DNA of 64,000 nt from Rhodopseudomonas palustris JSC-3b (GCA_000504425.1 KI632513.1:3009276-3073275); one strand, 5' to 3'; positions 27,152 through 37,355 are shown, numbered from the stretch's first letter. Translations and numbers: made by a program. Notes: generated by a model not told the origin, from the sequence alone.

Positions 27152-28351
27152 ATGGCCGAACACAGCCAGATTGCGCCGCAACGGCTCGACGCTCAATTGC
27201 GGCAGCGCGCCGACAGCGGCGCCGTGCCGGGCGTGGTGGCGATCGCGGCCAGCAGCAGCGAGCTGCTTTATCAAGGCGCGTTCGGCCGCCGCGATGTTAG
27301 CCAGCCGCAGCCGATGACGGAAGACAGCGTGTTCTGGATCGCGTCGATGACCAAGGCGGTCACCGCGGCCGCGGCGATGCAACTGGTCGAGCAGGGCCGG
27401 ATCGATCTCGATGAACCGATCGGCCGGGTGCTGCCGGAGCTGGCCTCGCCGCAAGTGCTGCTCGGCTTTGACCAAGGCGGTGCGCCGCTGCTGCGTCCGG
27501 CGCGCGCGCCGGTGACGCTGCGCCGGCTGCTCACCCACACCTCCGGGCTGTGTTACGACATGTGGAACGCCGACATGGCCCAGTTCCGGCGCACCCAAAA
27601 TGTGCCGCCGGTGACCTCGTGCCGCCACGCCGCGCTCGACGTGCCGCTGGTGTCTGACCCCGGCAGCCGCTGGGAATATGGCATCAGCCTCGATTTCGTC
27701 GGCAAGACCATTGAAGCGGTCAGCGGCCAGCGGCTCGACGCCTATCTGCGCGATCATCTGCTGGCGCCGCTCGGCATGACCGATACCGCTTTCAAGATCG
27801 GCGATGCGCAGCGCGCGCGGCTGGTGGCGATGCACCGTCGTAATGCTGATGGCTCGCTGACGCCGATGCCGTTCGAGATCGAGCAGGCCCCTGAGTTTCA
27901 CATGGGCGGCGGCGGGCTGTACGGCACCGCGGCCGATTATGTGAAGTTCATGCAGATGATCCTGAACAACGGTCGCAGCAACGGTCAGCAGCTGTTGCGT
28001 CCGGAGACGGTGGCACTGATGGCCGATAATCACATCGGCGATCTTGAAGTGACGCCGATGCGTTCGGCGATCCCCTTTGCGACCAATGATCTCGATCTCT
28101 ATCCCGGCCTACCCAAAAAATGGGGTTTGAGCTTCCTGATCAACGGCGAAGCAACGCCGGAAGGGCGCAGCGCCGGCAGTCTGGCCTGGGCCGGGCTCGC
28201 CAATACCTATTTCTGGATCGATCCCGCGCGCGATCTGTGCGGCGTCATTCTCATGCAAGTCATGCCATTTGCTGATGCGCAATGTCTTGAGACGTTTGCA
28301 GCGTTCGAGCGCGCCGTTTATTCAGAACTCAACAACGACCAGCCGGCGTAA
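27152..28351 (+). CDS. Beta-lactamase-fold serine hydrolase (EstB-like esterase)
   Basis: A 399-residue class C beta-lactamase-related esterase, predicted cytoplasmic because no signal peptide is seen. The nucleophile motif SxxK is [20 protein letters not shown]; the second-site Tyr is in [17 protein letters not shown] and the [18 protein letters not shown] block is typical. Start ATG at 27152 follows GGGGGAGGA. It is followed by an acyl-CoA synthetase on the same strand (112-base gap), so both may serve catabolism of an ester or lactone; that is inference. Confidence 0.88.
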   Translation: MAEHSQIAPQRLDAQLRQRADSGAVPGVVAIAASSSELLYQGAFGRRDVSQPQPMTEDSVFWIASMTKAVTAAAAMQLVEQGRIDLDEPIGRVLPELASPQVLLGFDQGGAPLLRPARAPVTLRRLLTHTSGLCYDMWNADMAQFRRTQNVPPVTSCRHAALDVPLVSDPGSRWEYGISLDFVGKTIEAVSGQRLDAYLRDHLLAPLGMTDTAFKIGDAQRARLVAMHRRNADGSLTPMPFEIEQAPEFHMGGGGLYGTAADYVKFMQMILNNGRSNGQQLLRPETVALMADNHIGDLEVTPMRSAIPFATNDLDLYPGLPKKWGLSFLINGEATPEGRSAGSLAWAGLANTYFWIDPARDLCGVILMQVMPFADAQCLETFAAFERAVYSELNNDQPA

Positions 28352-28463
28352 CGCGCGCGGCGTTTGTCGTCTCAGGGTTGCAAGGCTCTGCGACAAGCGT
28401 CAGGCTACACAACAGAACAATCAAACCGGCCGCACAGGCCGGATCAGTGAGGGAACCAAGGAC

Positions 28464-30158
28464 GTGACCGACAAGACCGTCAGCTATGTGTGCGGCGTAT
28501 CCGACGCGCCGCTTCTCGGCATCACCATTGGGCAGGCACTCGATCTGGCGGCGCAGCGTTGGCCCGATCGCGAAGCGCTGGTGTCGCCAAGCCACAACAC
28601 CCGCTGGACCTGGCGTGAATTCGCCGATCGCGTCGATGCGCTGGCGGCAGGCTTTCTGGCGCTCGGCCTTGAGCGCGGCGCCCGCATCGGCATCTGGTCG
28701 ATGAACCGGCCGGAATGGACGCTGACGCAATTTGCCGCGGCCAAGGCCGGGCTGATCCTGGTCACCATCAATCCGGCCTATCGGCTGAGCGAGCTGGAAT
28801 TCGCGCTCGCTAAAGTCGGCTGCGCCGCGGTGGTCACCGCCACCGCGTTCAAGACCTCGCAATATATGGAGATGCTGAACACGCTGATTCCGGAGCTGGC
28901 GAGCGCGACGCCCGGTGCGTTGCAGTCGCAAAAGCTGCCGAATCTGCGCGCGGTGATCCAGATCGGCGGGCCGAAATGCCCCGGCACCATCGCGTTTGAC
29001 GACGTCGCGCAGATGGGCACCGCGCGTCACCGCGAAGCGATCGCCAAGCTCGGCGAGCAGTTGCAGTTTGATGATCCGGTCAACATCCAGTTCACCAGCG
29101 GCACCACTGGTTCCCCTAAGGGCGTGACGCTGACCCACCACAACATCCTCAACAACGGTTACTTCGTCGGCCGCGCGATGAAGCTCAGCGAAGCCGACCG
29201 GATCTGCATCCCGGTGCCGCTCTATCATTGCTTCGGCATGGTGATGGGCAATCTCGCTTCGGTCACCTCCGGCGCGACCATGGTCTATCCCGGCGAGGGC
29301 TTTGATCCGCTGATCACGCTGCAGACCGCATCGCAGGAAAAGTGCACCGCGCTCTATGGCGTGCCGACCATGTTCATCGCCGAGCTTGATCATCCGGAAT
29401 TTGCCAGCTTCGATTTGTCGACGCTGCGCACCGGCATCATGGCCGGCGCGCCCTGTCCGGTCGAGGTGATGCGCCGCGTCAATGAGCTGATGAATATGCG
29501 CGAGGTGACGATCGCCTATGGCATGACCGAGACCAGCCCGGTCAGCTTCCAGAGCGCGGTCGATGATCCGCTCGAGCGCCGGGTGTCCACGGTCGGCCGC
29601 ATCCATCCCCATGTCGAGGTCAAGGTGATCGATCTCGAGGGCCGGATCGTGCCGCGCGGCGAGCGCGGCGAATTGTGCACCCGCGGCTACAGCGTGATGC
29701 TCGGCTATTGGGACGAAGCGGAAAAGACCGCCGAGGTGCTCGATCAGGCCGGCTGGATGCACACTGGCGACCTTGCGGTGATCGACGAGGAGGGCTTCTG
29801 CAACATCGTCGGCCGCATCAAGGACATGGTGATCCGCGGCGGCGAAAACCTCTATCCGCGCGAGATCGAGGAGTTTCTGTTCCGGCATCCCAAAATTCTG
29901 GACGTGCAGATTTTTGGCGTCGCCGACGATCGTTTTGGCGAGGAATTGTGCGCCTGGGTGCGGGTGCGGCCTGGCGAAACGCTCACCGCCGACGAAGTGC
30001 GCGCGTTCTGCCAGGGCCAGATCGCGCACAACAAGATCCCGCGCTACATCGAATTCGTGGAGGGTTTCCCGATGACGGTGACCGGCAAGATCCAGAAATT
30101 CGCGATGCGCGAAAAGGTCGAGGCTGAGCTCGGGCTGAAAGCCGCCAAGACCGCCTAG
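28464..30158 (+). CDS. AMP-dependent acyl-CoA synthetase (FadD-like)
   Basis: Activates a carboxylic acid, probably a fatty acid, to acyl-CoA. ANL-superfamily motifs: P-loop [19 protein letters not shown]5 motif [21 protein letters not shown]7/A8 [20 protein letters not shown] and [20 protein letters not shown], and A10 lysine [16 protein letters not shown]. The GTG at 28464 gives 564 residues and has GAGGGAA 10 bases upstream; the open frame extends earlier but overlaps the upstream gene. Substrate chain length cannot be read from sequence. Confidence 0.92.
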   Translation: MTDKTVSYVCGVSDAPLLGITIGQALDLAAQRWPDREALVSPSHNTRWTWREFADRVDALAAGFLALGLERGARIGIWSMNRPEWTLTQFAAAKAGLILVTINPAYRLSELEFALAKVGCAAVVTATAFKTSQYMEMLNTLIPELASATPGALQSQKLPNLRAVIQIGGPKCPGTIAFDDVAQMGTARHREAIAKLGEQLQFDDPVNIQFTSGTTGSPKGVTLTHHNILNNGYFVGRAMKLSEADRICIPVPLYHCFGMVMGNLASVTSGATMVYPGEGFDPLITLQTASQEKCTALYGVPTMFIAELDHPEFASFDLSTLRTGIMAGAPCPVEVMRRVNELMNMREVTIAYGMTETSPVSFQSAVDDPLERRVSTVGRIHPHVEVKVIDLEGRIVPRGERGELCTRGYSVMLGYWDEAEKTAEVLDQAGWMHTGDLAVIDEEGFCNIVGRIKDMVIRGGENLYPREIEEFLFRHPKILDVQIFGVADDRFGEELCAWVRVRPGETLTADEVRAFCQGQIAHNKIPRYIEFVEGFPMTVTGKIQKFAMREKVEAELGLKAAKTA

Positions 30159-30261
30159 CCATCAAGGCGAGGCGTCCTCCGCCATGCCTTGGACGTGGCA
30201 TCGCGTGCGACAGCCGCCCAGCGGCTGAGCGCGCCGGAATCGCAACAGTGCGGCCGCCTTT

Positions 30262-30300
30262 CTTTCCCTCCCCCCGCGGAGCGGTGGGGAGGGGATAAGA
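30262..30300. repeat. Family B GC-box repeat (copy 3)
   Basis: CCCTCCCCCCGCGGAGCGG followed by TGGGGAGGGG, a hairpin between convergent genes. The remainder of 30159-30403 holds no gene. Confidence 0.65.
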
Positions 30301-30403
30301 GCGCGTTGCGACCGCCTGACTAGGCTGCAATCGCCCCTCGTTGAGGTTCTATCGGCTTAGCAACAAACGAAACGCTCTCGTCGGTGCGGCGAGCGCGCGA
30401 CCG

Positions 30404-31156
30404 CTATTCGCTGATGCCGTAGCGGTGCAGGTCGTTGCCGTGGGTATCGATCCAGGCTTTGGCGCGCTCGGTGTGCGGGCAGGCCTTGCCGACCACGCGC
30501 CAGAATTTCGGCGAGTGGTTCATCTCGACCAGATGGCCGACCTCATGGGCCGCGAGGTAATCGAGCACGTAGCCCGGCGCCAGGATCAGCCGCCATGAGA
30601 ACGACAGCGACCCGGCCGAGGTGCAGGAACCCCAGCGGCTCGATTGGTCGCGCACCGAGATCCGCGTCACCTTGACGCCAAGCAACTCGGCATAGCGATG
30701 CGAGGCCTTGGCCAGATCATGGCGCGCCTCGCGCTTCAAGAAATCACGGACCCGGCGATCGATATGCTCGATCTCGCCGGCGACGCAGAGCAGCCGCTCG
30801 CCATTATCGCGGGTTTCGGTCCAGACCGTGCCGCGCCCGGCGCGATGCACGATCTTGTGGTCGACGCCGCGCAACGGCAGCACGGTGCCATGCTGGAACG
30901 GCGCCGGCTTCGGCAAGCGGCCAAGGCGCGCGGCGATCCAGCCACCGTGACGCTGCGCAAACTCCTTGGCATCGACGATGGTGCCGCGCGGCGGCATGGT
31001 CAGAATCGCTTCGCGGTCACTGGGATGAATGCGCAAGGTGTAGCGCCGCGCGCGTCGATGGCGGCGCAGTCGCACGGCGAAAACCTGTGAGCCATGCTTG
31101 ATGAGAATCGAATGGGGTTCGGCGGGACGCCGATACAGAAGTGCACGAACGGCCAT
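30404..31156 (-). CDS. YgjP-like zinc metallopeptidase (DUF45, M48-related)
   Basis: A 250-residue protein of the YgjP/DUF45 family. The zinc motif HExxH plus downstream His is AAHEVGHLVEMNHSPKFW near residue 205-222; RWGSCTSAGSLSFSWRLILA is the family signature. ATG at 31156 (MAVRALLYRR) is chosen because homology begins there, although no strong RBS is visible. Function in the cell is not established; family members are predicted SprT-like or M48-like peptidases. Confidence 0.88.
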   Translation of the reverse strand: MAVRALLYRRPAEPHSILIKHGSQVFAVRLRRHRRARRYTLRIHPSDREAILTMPPRGTIVDAKEFAQRHGGWIAARLGRLPKPAPFQHGTVLPLRGVDHKIVHRAGRGTVWTETRDNGERLLCVAGEIEHIDRRVRDFLKREARHDLAKASHRYAELLGVKVTRISVRDQSSRWGSCTSAGSLSFSWRLILAPGYVLDYLAAHEVGHLVEMNHSPKFWRVVGKACPHTERAKAWIDTHGNDLHRYGISE

Positions 31157-31476
31157 GTCTGAAAATCCGGACAACAGGAAGTCCGGGGGATTCTGCCATA
31201 TCCGCCGCCATTGAAAGCGCTCGGCGCGAAAACAAATCATTTGCCCAATATACAGCCCAGGCGAGCCCCTGAACCCCAAGGTGATGGGGTCCGGAACAAA
31301 AGATTCCCGATTCTTTCTTTAAGTTCCACGCGCCGAATCTAGATTCACGATTCCTTTCTAGCAACCGGCCGAGAAATAGGAAGTTCTTCCACGGAATCAG
31401 AGCGTTAGCTGATAGCCGCGTGAACGGTGTGCGCGCCGCGCTGATCAGCACGGTGCGCGATGGTGAATCTGAGTTG
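31157..31476. other. 320-base intergenic interval with imperfect direct repeats
   Basis: Lies between phaZ and the YgjP-like gene, both on the minus strand. AGATTCCCGATTCTTTCTTT (31301-31320) and AGATTCACGATTCCTTTCTA (31341-31360) are 20-base direct repeats 40 bases apart with a short AATCTAGATT palindrome at the second. The interval is less GC-rich than its neighbours. No gene seen. Confidence 0.5.
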
Positions 31477-32805
31477 TTACTCCGCGGCGCGAGCCATCCT
31501 TGTTTCTGCGGCCATCATCATGAAATCGGATACGCGCGGCACGATCTCGGCGCGGAAACGCGAGCCGTTGAACACGCCGTAATGACCGACGCCGGGCTGC
31601 ACATAATGCACACGGCGATGATCGGGAATCGAACTGCACAGCCGATGACTGGCTTCGGTCTGGCCAAGGCCCGAGATGTCGTCGTTCTCGCCTTCCACCG
31701 TCATCAAGGCGACGCGGGTGATCTTGCTGGGATCGACCACTTTGCCACGGTGCACAAATTGCCCCATCGGCAGCGCGTGCTTGATGAATACCACATCGAC
31801 GGTCTGCAAATAATACTCCGCGGTCAGATCCATCACCGCCAGATACTCGTCATAGAACTCGCGGTGCTTGTCGGCGAGGTCGCCGTCGCCCTGGACCAGA
31901 TGGTTGAACAGGTTGCGGTGCGCGTCCATGTGCCGGTCGAGATTCATGCTGATGAAGCCGTTCAGCTGCAAAAATCCCGGATAAACGTCGCGCATCACCC
32001 CCGGATGCGGGAATGGCACCTTGGTGATCACGTGATTGCGGAACCAGTCGATGCCGCGCTCAGCGGCCAGATTGTTGACCGCGGTCGGATTGCAGCGGGT
32101 ATCGATCGGCCCGCCCATCAGCGTCATCGAGATCGGCACGCAGGGATCGCCCTGCGCTTCCATCACCGACACCGCGGCCAGCACCGGCACCGAGGGCTGG
32201 CACACCGCGACGACATGGACGTCGCCGCCCAGCACCTGCAGCATTTCAATGACGTAATCGACGTAATCGTCGAGGTCGAACCGGCCTTCCGACATCGGAA
32301 CCATGCGCGCGTCGGACCAATCGGTGATGTAAACCTCATGGGTCGGCAGAAACGCTTCGACCGTGCCGCGCAGCAGCGTGGCGTAGTGGCCGGACATCGG
32401 CGCCACGATCAACAGCCGCGGCTGCGGATGGCGCAGCGGCCGCTCGTGCTGGCGCTCGAAATGCAAAAGCCGGCAGAACGGCTTTTCCCAGACCGTAACC
32501 ACCTGCACCGGGGTGCGCACGCCCAGCACCTCGGTTTCGTCCAGCCCCCATTCGGGCTTGCCATAGCGGCGCGTGGTGCGCTCGAACACCTCGCAGGCCG
32601 CGGCGATCGATTTGCCAAGCTCGGTGTGGGTCCAGGGGTTGAGCGGATTCTGGAACATGATCTTGGTGGCGTCGCCCAGCATCCGCGCCGGATTGAGCGC
32701 CGCGTGTGCCACCTCATAGAACCAGTACATCGGCGTGGTCAGCGCCGGGCTGACCTCAGCCGGCATTTCCGGCGGCCGACCAAATTCACCAATCACATAC
32801 GGCAT
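31477..32805 (-). CDS. phaZ: Intracellular polyhydroxyalkanoate depolymerase
   Basis: Mobilises intracellular PHB granules. It lacks a signal peptide. The lipase-box-like nucleophile is VHVVAVCQPSVPVLAAVSVM with Cys in place of Ser, the hallmark of the Ralstonia-type intracellular PhaZ. VPISMTLMGGPIDTRCNPTA and the C-terminal HYVQPGVGHYGVFNGSRFR (catalytic His region) follow. The 442-residue product matches the family. An ATG at 32805 with GGGGGC just upstream is the start. No PHB synthase gene is in the window. Confidence 0.93.
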   Translation of the reverse strand: MPYVIGEFGRPPEMPAEVSPALTTPMYWFYEVAHAALNPARMLGDATKIMFQNPLNPWTHTELGKSIAAACEVFERTTRRYGKPEWGLDETEVLGVRTPVQVVTVWEKPFCRLLHFERQHERPLRHPQPRLLIVAPMSGHYATLLRGTVEAFLPTHEVYITDWSDARMVPMSEGRFDLDDYVDYVIEMLQVLGGDVHVVAVCQPSVPVLAAVSVMEAQGDPCVPISMTLMGGPIDTRCNPTAVNNLAAERGIDWFRNHVITKVPFPHPGVMRDVYPGFLQLNGFISMNLDRHMDAHRNLFNHLVQGDGDLADKHREFYDEYLAVMDLTAEYYLQTVDVVFIKHALPMGQFVHRGKVVDPSKITRVALMTVEGENDDISGLGQTEASHRLCSSIPDHRRVHYVQPGVGHYGVFNGSRFRAEIVPRVSDFMMMAAETRMARAAE

Positions 32806-32928
32806 GGTGCCCCCCGAATGTTATCATTTGCTATTGGTCGCACTCCCGGCTGACGGCGAGGCAACAAACTGCCAATTTTACCGGCATGAGATGGCGCAAT
32901 GTCAAGCGCGTAGCTTACCCGAGGACCG

Positions 32929-33747
32929 CTATTCACCGGCCTGGAGCAGCGAGCCGTTGCGGCGCGCGCTGTTCAGCAGCCAGATGAACGCCGCAAATGA
33001 GCCGGCAAACAACGCCAGATTGATCGCCGCGGCGGTGATCATCAGCTCCGGGCGGACCACGTGCTCGATCAGCAGCGCACGCATGCCCTCAAACACATAG
33101 GTCGGCGGCAGCATCCAGGCGATCCATTGCAGCCATTGCGGCAGCACGCTCACCGGATAATAGACGCAGGCCAGCGGCATCAGCCCGAACATCACCGACC
33201 AGACGATGCTCTCGGCGCCAAGGCCGTTGCGCAGCACCAGGCCGGACACGAAGATGCCGAGCGACCAGCCGGTGAAGATCAGGTTGCAGAAAAACGCCAC
33301 CAGCGGCAGGCCCATGCTGAACAGATTGAAATCGAACGCATAGGTCGCCAGCACCAGCATCGGCACCACGCCGATCGCCAGGCGGATCAGGCTCATCAGC
33401 ATCAGAGCGATCAGAAACTCGATCGGCTTCAGCGGGCTCATCATCAGGTTGCCCATGTTGCGCGCCCACATCTCCTCCAGAAAGGAGATCGAAAAGCCGA
33501 GCTGGCCGCGAAACAGGATGTCCCACAGGATCACCGCGCCGATCAGAATGCCGCCGGCCTGCGCGAAAAACCCGGCATTTTGCACGATATAGAGCTGCAA
33601 AAAGCCCCAGGTGATCACCTGCAGCGCCGGCCAGTACACCAGTTCCAGAAGCCGCGGCCAGGACGAGATCAACAGGTACCAATAGCGCAGGATCATCGCG
33701 CCGATGCGCTGCGCCGACAGACCATGCACGCGAACAACATTGCTCAT
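32929..33747 (-). CDS. ABC-2 type exporter permease
   Basis: An inner-membrane permease of 272 residues with six hydrophobic segments typical of ABC-2 (DrrB/NodJ-like) exporters; WPALQVITWGFLQLYIVQNA and FLEEMWARNMGNLMMSPLKP are recognisable. Its start overlaps the stop of the ATPase gene by 4 bases, so the pair makes one transporter. The exported substrate is unknown. Confidence 0.88.
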   Translation of the reverse strand: MSNVVRVHGLSAQRIGAMILRYWYLLISSWPRLLELVYWPALQVITWGFLQLYIVQNAGFFAQAGGILIGAVILWDILFRGQLGFSISFLEEMWARNMGNLMMSPLKPIEFLIALMLMSLIRLAIGVVPMLVLATYAFDFNLFSMGLPLVAFFCNLIFTGWSLGIFVSGLVLRNGLGAESIVWSVMFGLMPLACVYYPVSVLPQWLQWIAWMLPPTYVFEGMRALLIEHVVRPELMITAAAINLALFAGSFAAFIWLLNSARRNGSLLQAGE

Positions 33748-34538
33748 GACGCCGCTTCCTGAGCGCGGCCGCGCGCGACATCGATGAACACTTCCTCGAG
33801 CGTATTGCGATTATAGCGCGCCATGATCGCGGCCGGGGTGTCGTCGTCCTCGATCCGGCCGCGTTTCATGATGATCACCCGGTCGCACAGACGCTCGACC
33901 TCGAGCATATTGTGCGAGGCCAAGAGGATGGTGGCGCCGTGGCGGCGCCGATAGTCCAAGAGCCGCTGCCGCACCCAATCGGCGGTGTCGGGATCGAGCG
34001 AGGCGGTCGGCTCGTCGAGCAGCAGCAGTTCCGGGCGGTTGATCAGCGCCTTGGCGAGCGCCACCCTTGTCTTCTGGCCGGCCGACAATTTGCCGTTCGG
34101 CCGGTCGAGAAAACCGGCGATATCGAGATCATCCGCCAGCTCGGCGATGCGCGCCTTCAGGTCTGGCACCGAATAGAGCTTGCCGAACACCGTCAGGTTC
34201 TGGCGCACCGTGAGCCGCATCGGCATATCGACATAGGGGCTTTCAAAATTGATCCGGCCCAGCACCTCGGCGCTCTGCTCGGGCATCTGATAGCCCAGCA
34301 CCCGGACCCGGCCCGAGCTCGGCAGCACCAGGCCCATGATCATGGCGATGGTGGTGGTCTTGCCGGCGCCATTGCCGCCGAGCAGCCCGGTGATGCTGCC
34401 GCGCTCGACCGTGAAGGTCACGCCATCGACCGCGCGGCCGGCTTTGAAATCCTTGACCAGATCGGCGACCTCGATCGCAGGCGAGGCCCCCGGACCGGCT
34501 GAGGACGGTTCGGCTGATGATGTGCGGATCATTGTCAT
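33744..34538 (-). CDS. ABC transporter ATP-binding protein
   Basis: ATPase subunit paired with the downstream permease. Walker A is LGGNGAGKTTTIAMIMG, Q-loop region INFESPYVDMPMRLTVRQNL, signature LSAGQKTRVALAKALINRPE and Walker B LLLLDEPTASLDPDTADWV, with the H-loop ILLASHNMLEVERLC. The ATG at 34538 has AGGAA 7 bases upstream and begins a 264-residue protein; the frame is open further upstream, antisense to regS leader sequence. Confidence 0.92.
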   Translation of the reverse strand: MTMIRTSSAEPSSAGPGASPAIEVADLVKDFKAGRAVDGVTFTVERGSITGLLGGNGAGKTTTIAMIMGLVLPSSGRVRVLGYQMPEQSAEVLGRINFESPYVDMPMRLTVRQNLTVFGKLYSVPDLKARIAELADDLDIAGFLDRPNGKLSAGQKTRVALAKALINRPELLLLDEPTASLDPDTADWVRQRLLDYRRRHGATILLASHNMLEVERLCDRVIIMKRGRIEDDDTPAAIMARYNRNTLEEVFIDVARGRAQEAAS

Positions 34539-34679
34539 GAAGCGTTCCTGAGCCATGGCCGCGGCGAACGCAAGACTGCCGGCCATCGGTTTTCGGAGCG
34601 GGTGAGACCCAACGCCGCGCGGCACCGCAAGTTGCATCAGCGGTTTGTGGTCGGATCGCAGCGCGATTAGTGTCGCCGC

Positions 34680-36026
34680 ATGACCGACCTCGATCCTGCC
34701 GATTTCCGCCATCCCAGCCGCCATGTGCGGCTCGACACCATTTTGCGGCTGCGCTGGCTGGCCGCGCTCGGCCAGCTCGCCGCGATCTTCGTGGTCGCGC
34801 ATGGCCTGGAATTCGATTTTCCGGTGCTGCCGTGCCTGACCATCATCGCGCTGTCGAGCATGGTCAATCTGGTGCTGCAAATCGCCTTCAACCCGATGCA
34901 GCGGCTCAATTCGCTGCACGCGGCCGGGCTGCTGGCGCTCAACATCGCTGAACTGGCCGGGTTGCTCTATCTGACCGGCGGTCTGCAAAACCCGTTCTCA
35001 TTCCTGTTCCTGGGCCCGGTGCTGATCGCGGCGACCGCGCTGCCGACCAGGATGACGATCGCGCTCGGCGTGTTCGCCGGGGCCTGCGCGGTGCTGCTGT
35101 TCTTCGATCACATGCCGCTGCCCTGGGACCCCGAGGACCCGTTGGTGCTGCCGCAGGTCTATCTGGCGGGCGTGCTGCTCTCGATCCTGCTCGCGATCGG
35201 CGTCACCAGCCTGTACACTTTCCAGGTCACCGAGGAGGCGCGCAAATTGTCGGACGCGCTGTCGGCCGCCGAACTGGTGCTGGAGCGCGAACAGCACCTG
35301 ACCCAGCTCGATGGCCTCGCCGCCGCCGCCGCGCACGAACTCGGCACGCCGCTTTCGACCATCGTGCTGATTTCGCGCGAGCTGGAGCAGACCGTGCCGC
35401 CGGACAGCCCAATGGCCGCCGACCTCGCCACGCTGCGCGAACAGGCGCAGCGCTGCCGCGAAATTTTGGGCAAGATTTCCCACCTCAACGCCGCGGGCGC
35501 GCCGTTCGACCGCATGCCGCTGTCGACGCTGATCGAGGAAGCGGTGGCGCCGCATCGCGATTTCGGCATCGACATCAGGGTGCGGATCGCGGTCGCCGGG
35601 GTGGCGCAGCCGGTGACGATGCGCAACGCGGCCATTTTGTACGGGGTCGGCAACATCCTGGAAAACGCCGTCGATTTCGCCCGCAACACCGTGGAGGTCA
35701 ACGCCTGGTGGAATGCCGACACCGTGCAGATCGCCATTTCCGATGACGGCCCGGGCATCGCACCGGAGGTGATGCGGCGGATCGGCGAGCCTTATCTGTC
35801 GCGCCGCCGCCGAGCTTCCGACGGCCAGGGCCGCGCCGGCGGGCTCGGGCTTGGCGTCTTCATCGCCCGGACGCTGCTGGAGCGCACCGGCGCCAAAGTG
35901 TCGTTCGGCAACAAGCCGTTTCCGGACCACGGTGCTGTGGTGCGGATCATCTGGCAGCGCGCCGATTTTGAGAAAAGCGCGCAACTGGCGCTGCGCGACG
36001 ACATGGCGGAGGACGCCGTCCCCTAA
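34680..36026 (+). CDS. regS: Redox-sensing histidine kinase RegB/PrrB/RegS
   Basis: Global redox sensor controlling energy metabolism genes (photosynthesis, CO2 and N2 fixation, respiration) in the alphaproteobacteria. Six membrane helices occupy residues about 25-190, with the quinone-binding heptapeptide GGLQNPF. The H-box is DGLAAAAAHELGTPLSTIVL, and the redox Cys of the RegB dimer interface is in REQAQRCREILGKIS. N- and G-boxes are VGNILENAVDFARN and ISDDGPGIAPE, GGLGLGVFIA. Length 448. It is divergent from an ABC exporter and 105 bases upstream of its regulator. The symbol regS follows Bradyrhizobium usage. Confidence 0.95.
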   Translation: MTDLDPADFRHPSRHVRLDTILRLRWLAALGQLAAIFVVAHGLEFDFPVLPCLTIIALSSMVNLVLQIAFNPMQRLNSLHAAGLLALNIAELAGLLYLTGGLQNPFSFLFLGPVLIAATALPTRMTIALGVFAGACAVLLFFDHMPLPWDPEDPLVLPQVYLAGVLLSILLAIGVTSLYTFQVTEEARKLSDALSAAELVLEREQHLTQLDGLAAAAAHELGTPLSTIVLISRELEQTVPPDSPMAADLATLREQAQRCREILGKISHLNAAGAPFDRMPLSTLIEEAVAPHRDFGIDIRVRIAVAGVAQPVTMRNAAILYGVGNILENAVDFARNTVEVNAWWNADTVQIAISDDGPGIAPEVMRRIGEPYLSRRRRASDGQGRAGGLGLGVFIARTLLERTGAKVSFGNKPFPDHGAVVRIIWQRADFEKSAQLALRDDMAEDAVP

Positions 36027-36131
36027 GACGTTTTGTCGCGTTGCAGCAATTCGCTTGGCACCCCAGGCGGCCTTGGCATCGTCGCATTAGCTCGCCATAT
36101 CTGACGAAGCCTGCCGAGGAGACACTCGATC

Positions 36132-36686
36132 GTGACCGCCATTCCTGAACTCACCAATTACGCCGATCGCTCGCTGCTGATCGTCGAGGATGACAAGCCG
36201 TTTCTCGATCGGCTGTCGCGCGCCATGGAAAGCCGCGGCTTCAGCGTCACCGCCTGCGATAGCGTCACCGATGGCTTGGCTCATATCGGCAAAGCGGCGC
36301 CGGCATTCGCCGTGGTCGATATGCGACTTGGCGATGGCAATGGTCTTGACGTGGTGTCGGCGCTCAAGCGGCAGCGCCCCGACGCGCGCGCGATCGTGCT
36401 GACCGGCTATGGCAACATCGCCACCGCGGTGACCGCGGTGAAGATGGGCGCGGTCGATTATCTGTCGAAGCCGGCCGATGCCGACGATGTGGTCGCGGCG
36501 CTGCTGGCGCTCGGCGGCGAGAAATCAGAGCCGCCGCAGAATCCGATGTCGGCCGACCGGGTGCGCTGGGAGCACATCCAGCGCATCTATGAGATGTGCA
36601 ACCGCAACGTCTCGGAAACGGCGCGCCGGCTCAACATGCATCGCCGCACCCTGCAGCGCATTCTGGCCAAGCGCGCACCGAAGTAG
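36132..36686 (+). CDS. regR: Response regulator RegA/PrrA/RegR
   Basis: DNA-binding partner of the kinase. Receiver residues include E19-D20-D21, phospho-acceptor Asp63 in VVDMRLGDGNGLD, Thr in VLTGYGNIATAVTAVK and Lys in YLSKPADADD. A four-proline-type linker is shortened to PPQNPMS. The Fis-type helix-turn-helix is IYEMCNRNVSETARRLNMHR followed by RTLQRILAKRAPK, nearly identical across RegA orthologues. Start is GTG at 36132 with GAGGAGA about 9 bases upstream. Length 184 residues. Confidence 0.96.
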   Translation: MTAIPELTNYADRSLLIVEDDKPFLDRLSRAMESRGFSVTACDSVTDGLAHIGKAAPAFAVVDMRLGDGNGLDVVSALKRQRPDARAIVLTGYGNIATAVTAVKMGAVDYLSKPADADDVVAALLALGGEKSEPPQNPMSADRVRWEHIQRIYEMCNRNVSETARRLNMHRRTLQRILAKRAPK

Positions 36687-36706
36687 CTTCAAGCAATGCG
36701 GAAGTC

Positions 36707-36845
36707 TTCACCTCTCCCCGCTTGCGGGGAGAGGTCGACCGGCAAAGCCGGTCGGGTGAGGGGGCGCCTCACCGGAAAATAAGCGTATGACCTGCTGAGA
36801 CACCCCCTCACCCCACCCCTCTCCCCGCAAGCGGGGCGAGGGAGC
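36707..36845. repeat. Family B GC-box repeat, paired (copy 4)
   Basis: Two inverted boxes, CTCTCCCCGCTTGCGGGGAG with GTCGACCGGCAAAGCCGGTC after it, and CCCCTCTCCCCGCAAGCGGG at the far end. The whole can fold into a long cruciform between convergent regR and mmcB. Confidence 0.8.
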
Positions 36846-36875
36846 TTCAACGCGGCAGCGCTGCCGATACAACAA

Positions 36876-37355
36876 CTAAAGCTCCACAAATCCCTGCGGA
36901 TCATTGAGCCGGCCGAGCCGCTGCGCCGCGCATAGCGCAAAGCGCACCGTCATCAGCTTGCGGGTCGGCGCCGCCAGCCGGTGCTCGGGCGCCTCGCACT
37001 GCAGATGCGCGCCATAGCCATCGGCGATGATCAATCCGGTGTCCTGCGGAAAAATCTCGCATGGCAGCTCCGGCTTGCAGGCGAAGAACAGCCGGTCGCA
37101 ATGCGCCCGATAATCCTGCCATTTGTGATCGGCGCGCAAATCCTCCACCGACGATTTGATCTCGATGATCCAGATCTCGCTGCGCTCATTGAGCGCGACC
37201 AGATCGGCGCGGCGCCCGGACGGCAGCGGCAATTCCGGCACGCAGGCAAAGCCGAGCGAGCGCAGCAGACGCGCGGTGCCGCGCGCGATCGCAAGCGCCG
37301 CTTCGGATTGCCGGCGATCAATCGGCACATCGATTTGAACGGGTTCCGTTTCCAT
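36876..37355 (-). CDS. mmcB: MmcB-family DNA repair protein
   Basis: A 159-residue protein of the MmcB (formerly DUF1052) family, tied to mitomycin C resistance in Caulobacter. It has a PD-(D/E)XK nuclease-like core: PSGRRADLVALNERSEIWII followed by EIKSSVEDLRADHKWQDY and LFFACKPELPCEIFPQDTGL. ATG at 37355 (METEPVQIDV) begins the homology; an upstream in-frame start at 37469 adds an unrelated Cys-rich stretch. No LexA box (GTTC-N7-GTTC) is evident upstream. Confidence 0.88.
   Translation of the reverse strand: METEPVQIDVPIDRRQSEAALAIARGTARLLRSLGFACVPELPLPSGRRADLVALNERSEIWIIEIKSSVEDLRADHKWQDYRAHCDRLFFACKPELPCEIFPQDTGLIIADGYGAHLQCEAPEHRLAAPTRKLMTVRFALCAAQRLGRLNDPQGFVEL

Noticed and set aside
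28329-30029. 566-residue minus-strand frame antisense to the acyl-CoA synthetase
   Set aside because: No motifs; shadow of a well-supported gene.
31420-31476. Small open frame after phaZ as a separate gene
   Set aside because: It only runs antisense into phaZ and has no RBS or family likeness.
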